Shown: piece by piece, positions 37,710 through 42,089 of the stretch
How positions within the stretch are numbered: the first letter of the stretch is position 1
How the letters are laid out: the number at the start of each line of letters is the position of its first letter
Assembly: GCA_016926595.1 (NCBI GenBank)
Contig: JAFGOG010000470.1
Coordinates: forward strand, 1 to 42,089
Source of the DNA: Anaerolineae bacterium
GTDB lineage: Bacteria; Chloroflexota; Anaerolineae; JAAYZQ01
Length of the DNA: 42,089 nt
Direction: 5' to 3'
The notes under the pieces: model-generated
What the model was told of the DNA's origin: nothing
Seen by the model: the letters and a program-made list of their open reading frames with translations, nothing else
Database searches by the model: none
Position numbers and translations under genes: made by a program

Positions 37710-39259
37710 AGCTCGCCCTGGCCCAGGTGAACCCGTGCACCGGCGACCTGGAAGGCAACGTCGAGCGCTGCCTGGCGGCGGTCGCGGCCGCTCGCGCCAT
37801 GGGTGCGGCGCTGATCGTCCTGCCGGAGATGGTCATCCCGGGCGCCATACCCCGCGATATCCTGTTCGACCCCAGTTTTGTCGAGGCGGTCGCCGCCGCC
37901 ACGCGCGACCTGGCGACCCGCGCCGGCGACGGGCCGCCCGTCGTCGTTGGAACCTTGTTGGCGGCCGAGACCCTGCCGGACAGCGCCCCTCGCAGGCCGC
38001 ACCATCCGGGGCTCTTGAACGCCGCCGTTCTCGTGTCAAGCAGCCGGGTGATCCCCGTGGCCGCCAAGCGGCTGCTGCCGGCGTGGGATGTCTTTTTTGA
38101 GCCCCGCTGGTTCCTGCCGGGGCCGATGTTGCCGCCGGTGACGGTCGCCGGGCGGCAGGTTGGGTTCCTGATGGAGCACGACCTGGAGGATGAGGGACAG
38201 GCGATCCATCCGGCGGCCGAGCTGCTCGCCGCCGGAGCGGGACTGTTGGTCTGCCTGGCCGCGTCACCCTATCACCGGCGGGCCGTGAGGGAGCGGCTGC
38301 GGCACGCGCGCCGCGCGCGCTGCCCGCTGGTCTATGCCAACCTGTGCGGCGGCAACGACGAGCTGATCCTGGACGGGCACAGTTTCGCCCTCGACCGGGA
38401 TGGCGCGGTCATCGCCCGGCTGAGCGGGTTCGAGGAGGAGGTGCGTCTGGTCGACCTCGATCACGCTGCCCCGCTGGTGGAGCCGGCGGACGGGGAAGGA
38501 GAGGCGGAGGTCTACCGGGCGCTGGTGCTGGGGGTGCGCGACTTTGCGCGCAAGAACCGGCTGGAACGCGCTTTCGTGGGGCTGTCGGGCGGGGTGGACT
38601 CGGCGCTGGTGGCGATCATCGCCGCCGAGGCGCTGGGAGCGGAGGGGGTGACCGGTGTGGCTATTCCCTCACGCTACACCGACCCCCGCTCCACGGCGTG
38701 CGCGGGGGAGCTGGCCCGGGCGCTGGGCATCGGGTTCGAGGTGGTCGAGCTGAAGCCGCTGCACGTCGCTGCCGAGCAGACCCTGGGCGGCTTGTTGGAG
38801 GGCGGCACGGCCGCCGAAAACGTCCAGGCGCGGCTGCGGGCGACGATCCTGATGGGGTTTGTGAACCGCTATGGCGGCCTGCTGCTGAATACGAGCAACA
38901 AGACCGAGGCGGCTCTGGGGTATGGCACGCTGTACGGCGACATGGCCGGTACGCTGTGCCCCATCGCCGACCTGACCAAGCCGCAGGTCTACGCGCTGGC
39001 CCGCTGGATCCAGGCCGCGCGCGGCGTGATCCCGCCCTATATCCTGGAGCGGCCGCCATCGGCCGAGCTGCGGGCCGATCAGGTAGACCCGTTCGACTAT
39101 GACGTGGTCGCCCCCGCCATGGAGCGGCTGGTGCAGGCCAACCGCAGCGATGCCGCCCTACGCCGCTCGGAGCACAAGCGCTGGCAGATGGGCGTGGTGC
39201 TCAAGGTGAGCGCCAGGTCGTTTGGCCGTGGGCGGCTGATGCCGATCACGAGACGGTAA
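37706..39259 (+). CDS. nadE: glutamine-dependent-type NAD+ synthetase with defective glutaminase site
   Basis: A 517-aa two-domain NAD synthetase. The N-terminal nitrilase-like domain keeps E41 (VLPEMVIPG) and K121 (AKRLLP), but the cysteine expected in the ICEDLW segment is M156 (VGFLMEHDLEDEG). The synthetase domain is intact, with the P-loop VGLSGGVDSALVA near residue 290, LLNTSNKTEAALGYGTLYGDMAG and DQVDPFDYD-like features. It should amidate nicotinic-acid adenine dinucleotide using ATP and ammonia; glutamine use seems unlikely unless another cysteine substitutes. The ATG overlaps the previous stop (ATGA), with GGAGG eight bases upstream. It is the last gene of the NAD operon and overlaps the convergent dehydrogenase gene by 14 bp. 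Confidence 0.92.
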   Translation: MKLALAQVNPCTGDLEGNVERCLAAVAAARAMGAALIVLPEMVIPGAIPRDILFDPSFVEAVAAATRDLATRAGDGPPVVVGTLLAAETLPDSAPRRPHHPGLLNAAVLVSSSRVIPVAAKRLLPAWDVFFEPRWFLPGPMLPPVTVAGRQVGFLMEHDLEDEGQAIHPAAELLAAGAGLLVCLAASPYHRRAVRERLRHARRARCPLVYANLCGGNDELILDGHSFALDRDGAVIARLSGFEEEVRLVDLDHAAPLVEPADGEGEAEVYRALVLGVRDFARKNRLERAFVGLSGGVDSALVAIIAAEALGAEGVTGVAIPSRYTDPRSTACAGELARALGIGFEVVELKPLHVAAEQTLGGLLEGGTAAENVQARLRATILMGFVNRYGGLLLNTSNKTEAALGYGTLYGDMAGTLCPIADLTKPQVYALARWIQAARGVIPPYILERPPSAELRADQVDPFDYDVVAPAMERLVQANRSDAALRRSEHKRWQMGVVLKVSARSFGRGRLMPITRR

Positions 39260-40256
39260 TATTGGAAGGGGTGCCAAGGTCCATCCATTCCAGCACCACC
39301 TTGATCACATCCCCACGGTGGCTGCGCGCCATGGCTATCCCCTGGGGAAACTGTGCGGCCGGCAGGCGCTGGGTGACCAGACTGGCCAGGGGCAGAGCAC
39401 CCTCCACGGCCAGGCGCACGGCCTCGGGCCACGCTCCGGCGCTGGCGCAGCTGCCGATCAGCTCGATCTCGTTGTGCAGGAGATGATTCCAGGCAAAGTC
39501 GGCCCGTGCCTCGTCATAATCGCCGACCACCAGGACACGACCACCGGGGGAGACCAGGTCCAGGGCGGCTTGCAGCGCCTGGGCGGAACCACTGGCTTCA
39601 ATCACGTTGGGAAAACGCCCGCCGCGGGCCTCCAGCAGGGACGGGGACAGCTCCGGCCCCAGGCGGTGATAGTCGAATGTGCCCGCTGCCCCCCACGACC
39701 GGGCTGTGGCCAACCGCCCCGGGCGTCCGCCGACCAGGATGACCTCTTCCACGCCGGCACGGCGCAGCAAGAGCAGCACCAACAGGCCGATCGGGCCATC
39801 GCCAAAGACCAGGGCCGCCGAGCAGTCTTCCAGTCGCAGGCGGCGCATCGCGCGCACGGCCACGGCCAGTGGTTCGATCAGGGTGGCGACGGCCAGATCG
39901 GAATCGGGAGGCAGCGTGTGTACGTGGGCAGCGCTGGTGAGCAGATATTCACCATAACCGCCGGGATGCTCGAACCCCACTTCGCTGCCATCGGCGAGCA
40001 CGTTCTCGGCCACGCAGCGCTGGCCGACGAGCCGGGGATCGACGCCGGCGCCCACCGCATCGACCGTGCCCGACCACTCGTGCCCGGGGATAGCCGGGAA
40101 ACCGGTCCGATCCCAGCCGTCGATCATCTTGAGGTCGGTGGCACAGATGCCACAGGCGGCGGTGCGGATGCGCACCTGTCCGGGACCCGGTTGAGGTTGG
40201 GGCCAGGATGAGCACCATTCGAGGCGTCCTGGTGCAGTGTTGACGATCGCTTTCAT
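39246..40256 (-). CDS. zinc-dependent medium-chain alcohol/polyol dehydrogenase
   Basis: A 336-aa MDR protein with catalytic-zinc ligands in CGICATDLKM, PAIPGHEWSG and LIEPLAVAV, and a Rossmann motif ALVFGDGPIGLLVLLLLRRAG. The structural-zinc cysteine lobe is missing. VILVGGRPGRLATARSWGA follows the nucleotide motif as in sorbitol- or threonine-dehydrogenase-like enzymes. It is 12 bp downstream of a second Zn dehydrogenase, in an operon with a membrane protein. Its 3' end overlaps the convergent nadE gene. Substrate unknown. Confidence 0.9.
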   Translation of the reverse strand: MKAIVNTAPGRLEWCSSWPQPQPGPGQVRIRTAACGICATDLKMIDGWDRTGFPAIPGHEWSGTVDAVGAGVDPRLVGQRCVAENVLADGSEVGFEHPGGYGEYLLTSAAHVHTLPPDSDLAVATLIEPLAVAVRAMRRLRLEDCSAALVFGDGPIGLLVLLLLRRAGVEEVILVGGRPGRLATARSWGAAGTFDYHRLGPELSPSLLEARGGRFPNVIEASGSAQALQAALDLVSPGGRVLVVGDYDEARADFAWNHLLHNEIELIGSCASAGAWPEAVRLAVEGALPLASLVTQRLPAAQFPQGIAMARSHRGDVIKVVLEWMDLGTPSNITVS

Positions 40257-40268
40257 AGTAGGCTCCTG

Positions 40269-41312
40269 TCAGGGATGGATGACCACCTTGTTCCGCTCCG
40301 GTCGTTCCATCACCTCCAGCGCCTGGTGGATGTCGCTCAGCGCAAAACGATGGGTGATGATCTGCTCGGTGTCCACCAGCCCCGTCTCCATCAGCCGGAT
40401 CGCTTTGGACATCGCCAGCGGGGTGGTGCCGAAACTCGCATCCATCCTGCCCTCGAGAAAATGTGTCAACCCGCCGTCCAGCTCGAACCGCTCGTGGGTG
40501 GTGATTCCAAAGACGTTCCAGCGTGTGCCACGGCGGCGCAGGTCGACCATCAACCTGACCGCCTCGATCGGTCCGGCGGCTTCGACGATCACGTCGGGGC
40601 CATCGGGGAGGATGTCATAGACCTGCTGGCGGACACCCACGGTGCTCGCCGCGCCGGTGGGGTCAATGGCGTGGGTCGCGCCCAGGGCCAGGGCGCGCTG
40701 GCGGGCATAGGCACTGGGGTCGATGGCGATCAGCCGCCCCGCGCCGGCCGCGCGAGCCACCATCAGGCACAGCAGGCCGATGCCGCCGACGCCAATGATG
40801 ACCACGTCATCGCCGACTTGCATCTGGCTGTACTGGATGACGCCTTTCCAGGCCCCGGAGAGCGGCTCGGTGAGGCAGGCGGCGTCAAAGGAGAGGGCGG
40901 GCGGCTTGTGAAACAGGGTGTTGGCGCGGGTGCGCATACACTCGGCAAAGGCGCCGGGCCACACGTCCTCCGGGCCGTCGCCGCCGGTGGTAAAGGCGTG
41001 CTCGCAGTAATGGGTGTTGCCCACGCGGCAATGCTTGCAGACGCCGCAGTAGCCGGAGGGCTGGCAGATCACGGCGTCGCCCTCCTTGAAGCCGGAGACG
41101 CCTGGCCCCACGCGCGCCACCACGCCACTCGGCTCGTGGCCCGGGATAAAGGGAAAGGTGACGTTGCGGCGGATGCCCTTGATCGCCTTGTAATCGGTGG
41201 CGCAGATGCCACACGACTGGATGCGCACCACGGCCTCGCCCAGGCCTGGCTCGGGGATGGGGACGTCCTCCAGAACGAGGTGGTCAAATCCTTTCAGAAC
41301 GGCTGCCAACAT
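40269..41312 (-). CDS. zinc-dependent alcohol dehydrogenase with structural zinc site
   Basis: A 347-aa MDR enzyme with both zinc sites. Catalytic ligands are in CGICATDYKA, IPGHEPSG and LTEPLSGAW; the structural site is GYCGVCKHCRVGNTHYC. The Rossmann motif is VVIIGVGGIGLLCLMVARAAG, followed by IDPSAYA, typical of NAD-preferring members. GGAGG stands five bases before the ATG at 41312. The start overlaps the end of the membrane-protein gene by 29 bp, implying coupling, and the other dehydrogenase gene follows by 12 bp. Probable oxidation of a polyol or sugar acid. Confidence 0.92.
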   Translation of the reverse strand: MLAAVLKGFDHLVLEDVPIPEPGLGEAVVRIQSCGICATDYKAIKGIRRNVTFPFIPGHEPSGVVARVGPGVSGFKEGDAVICQPSGYCGVCKHCRVGNTHYCEHAFTTGGDGPEDVWPGAFAECMRTRANTLFHKPPALSFDAACLTEPLSGAWKGVIQYSQMQVGDDVVIIGVGGIGLLCLMVARAAGAGRLIAIDPSAYARQRALALGATHAIDPTGAASTVGVRQQVYDILPDGPDVIVEAAGPIEAVRLMVDLRRRGTRWNVFGITTHERFELDGGLTHFLEGRMDASFGTTPLAMSKAIRLMETGLVDTEQIITHRFALSDIHQALEVMERPERNKVVIHP

Positions 41313-41901
41313 GGTTTCCTCCAGACCCGCGATCTCTGGCCCATTGCCACACGCAAATTGCTGCTCCCACCAGCAGCACGACAAAGCTGCCACCCACAAA
41401 AGCCCATTTCACCGTGGTGAACAGCGGAGCCATCACGTCGACCACGGCCGTGCGGGCGGGGTAACGCAGCATCACCAGCGACGTCGCGGTATTCTCCAGG
41501 TAGTCGAATGCCATCCCCAGCAGCGGCGCCAGGTTGGCGTACCGCGTTACGCGCTGCCAGCGACTGCCCTGGACGACCGCCCGGCGAAAGAGCCAGCTGA
41601 TCGCCGTGCCCAGGAACGCCGTATACACCACCGGCCAGATCAGGTCAAAGGTGAACCTGGCCCGGACGTAGGCTTGCCGCCCGGACTCGCCGTAGGCCTC
41701 AGCCAGTCGGTACAGGTCGTTCGTCGTGTAGGTGAAAGACGTATCGGGTGATCCCGCGTCGCCCGATCCGGCTTCTGCGCTCGCCGTCTGGCGTGGCAAG
41801 ACCAGGATGGTAAAAGCGACAAAAATAACCAGCGCCGCCAGGACGACCCAGCCGGTCGAGAGAGTATACAGTCGATCCGAAATCCATTTTGCTATCTTCA
41901 T
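41284..41901 (-). CDS. multi-pass membrane protein of unknown function
   Basis: A 205-aa protein with about four hydrophobic segments: WVVLAALVIFVAFTILVL (about 19-36), FDLIWPVVYTAFLGTAISWLF (about 84-104), a weaker segment near NLAPLLGMAFDYLENTATSL, and WAFVGGSFVVLLVGAAICVW (about 167-186). An extracytoplasmic loop rich in Ser/Ala/Gly lies after the first. I do not recognise a family. The ATG at 41901 has a weak ribosome site but overlaps the stop of a 17-codon upstream ORF (ATGA). It is the first full-length gene of the dehydrogenase operon. Confidence 0.72.
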   Translation of the reverse strand: MKIAKWISDRLYTLSTGWVVLAALVIFVAFTILVLPRQTASAEAGSGDAGSPDTSFTYTTNDLYRLAEAYGESGRQAYVRARFTFDLIWPVVYTAFLGTAISWLFRRAVVQGSRWQRVTRYANLAPLLGMAFDYLENTATSLVMLRYPARTAVVDVMAPLFTTVKWAFVGGSFVVLLVGAAICVWQWARDRGSGGNHVGSRSERI

Positions 41902-41951
41902 CCGTGTCCCAGTTCCCGCAGCGTAGCCCGATCCTGTTCGTAATCCTCCAC
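41898..41951 (-). CDS. possible near-leaderless upstream ORF, 17 aa
   Basis: GTG at 41951 lies within one to four bases of the predicted transcription start. The frame reads VEDYEQDRATLRELGHG and stops in TGA overlapping the ATG of the membrane-protein gene. This would deliver ribosomes to a gene with a weak ribosome site. The evidence is only position and overlap. Confidence 0.3.
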   Translation of the reverse strand: MEDYEQDRATLRELGHG

Positions 41952-41958
41952 GTCATTC

Positions 41959-41987
41959 AGTATAACACATCGTGCGGTCAGCGTCAA
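41959..41987 (-). promoter_or_regulatory. promoter of the membrane protein/dehydrogenase operon
   Basis: TTGACG (41987-41982), 17-bp spacer, TATACT (41964-41959). Start near 41953. Confidence 0.8.
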
Positions 41988-42011
41988 TCATGTTGGGGAT
42001 GGCGCGAGCGT

Positions 42012-42039
42012 TTGTTGTTTGGGGCAAAGCAAGTAGAAT
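42012..42039 (+). promoter_or_regulatory. possible promoter of the gene at the right edge
   Basis: TTGTTG (42012-42017), 16-bp spacer, TAGAAT (42034-42039), about 30 bp before the ATG at 42069. Both boxes are imperfect. Confidence 0.4.
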
Positions 42040-42068
42040 AGTAGGACAATGTCAATCAGGAGGAGAAC

Positions 42069-42089
42069 ATGACCCCAAACAAGGAAGAA
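42069..42089 (+). CDS. 5' end of a gene cut by the window edge
   Basis: ATG at 42069 preceded by AGGAGGAG three bases upstream; only the first seven codons (MTPNKEE) are inside the window. The strong ribosome site supports a real start. Function cannot be told. Confidence 0.55.

Overview
The window is about 42 kb of GC-rich bacterial DNA with strong Shine-Dalgarno sites and sigma70-type promoters (TTGACA, 16-17 bp, TATACT). It is densely packed and mostly metabolic, with no rRNA, tRNA, CRISPR, phage or insertion-sequence genes that I could find. The gene mix (a bacterial RIO kinase, hydantoinase/oxoprolinase genes, many FAD oxidoreductases and alcohol dehydrogenases, a cyclase-ATPase-TPR mosaic, and dispersed small palindromes and CACAAAG-type repeats) fits an environmental Chloroflexota (Anaerolineae-like) genome. 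That placement is an inference from content, not a computed result.

Layout. 0-0.9 kb: a Gly/Gln-rich repeat protein cut by the window edge, a small Cys-rich peptide and an ArsR-type repressor, all on the minus strand, with an operator and divergent promoters. 1.0-8.2 kb: a tandem-FAD/HEAT oxidoreductase followed by hyuA and hyuB. 8.3-10.4 kb (minus): a small conserved protein and rsgA, the latter behind a leader peptide and two tandem terminator hairpins. 10.7-17 kb: Nudix hydrolase, two MDR dehydrogenases, a TudS-like desulfidase and a large secreted protein. 17-21.2 kb (minus): SDR, FAD oxidoreductase and penicillin acylase. 21.4-23.2 kb: msrA and an Eis-like acetyltransferase. 23.2-24.7 kb: a second leader peptide with two tandem terminators, then a RIO-type kinase. 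24.8-27.9 kb: thioesterase, nitroreductase, C-N hydrolase and M24 peptidase. 28-35 kb (minus): an amidohydrolase pseudogene, a 1256-aa cyclase/AAA/TPR/solute-binding fusion, a glutamine amidotransferase, an alpha/beta hydrolase and an AbiEii-type toxin-antitoxin pair. 35-39.3 kb: an NAD-biosynthesis operon (nadM-like, VWA/zinc-ribbon, pyruvate-kinase-like, nadE). 39.2-42 kb (minus): two zinc alcohol dehydrogenases and a membrane protein; the first codons of another gene lie at the right edge.

The most interesting signal is regulatory. rsgA (small-subunit assembly GTPase) and the RIO kinase (a family known for small-subunit maturation) lie 13 kb apart on opposite strands. Each has a strong promoter, a 23-24 codon leader ORF with a good ribosome site, and two consecutive terminator hairpins whose middle arms can pair with each other. 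This is the architecture of a translation-sensing attenuator and suggests a shared ribosome-biogenesis control system that, as far as I know, is undescribed.

The second notable unit is the NAD operon. It has two copies of a TAGTGT-N7-ACAC(T/C)A box, a shortened pyruvate-kinase relative, a VWA protein, and a NadE whose glutaminase domain lacks the catalytic cysteine.
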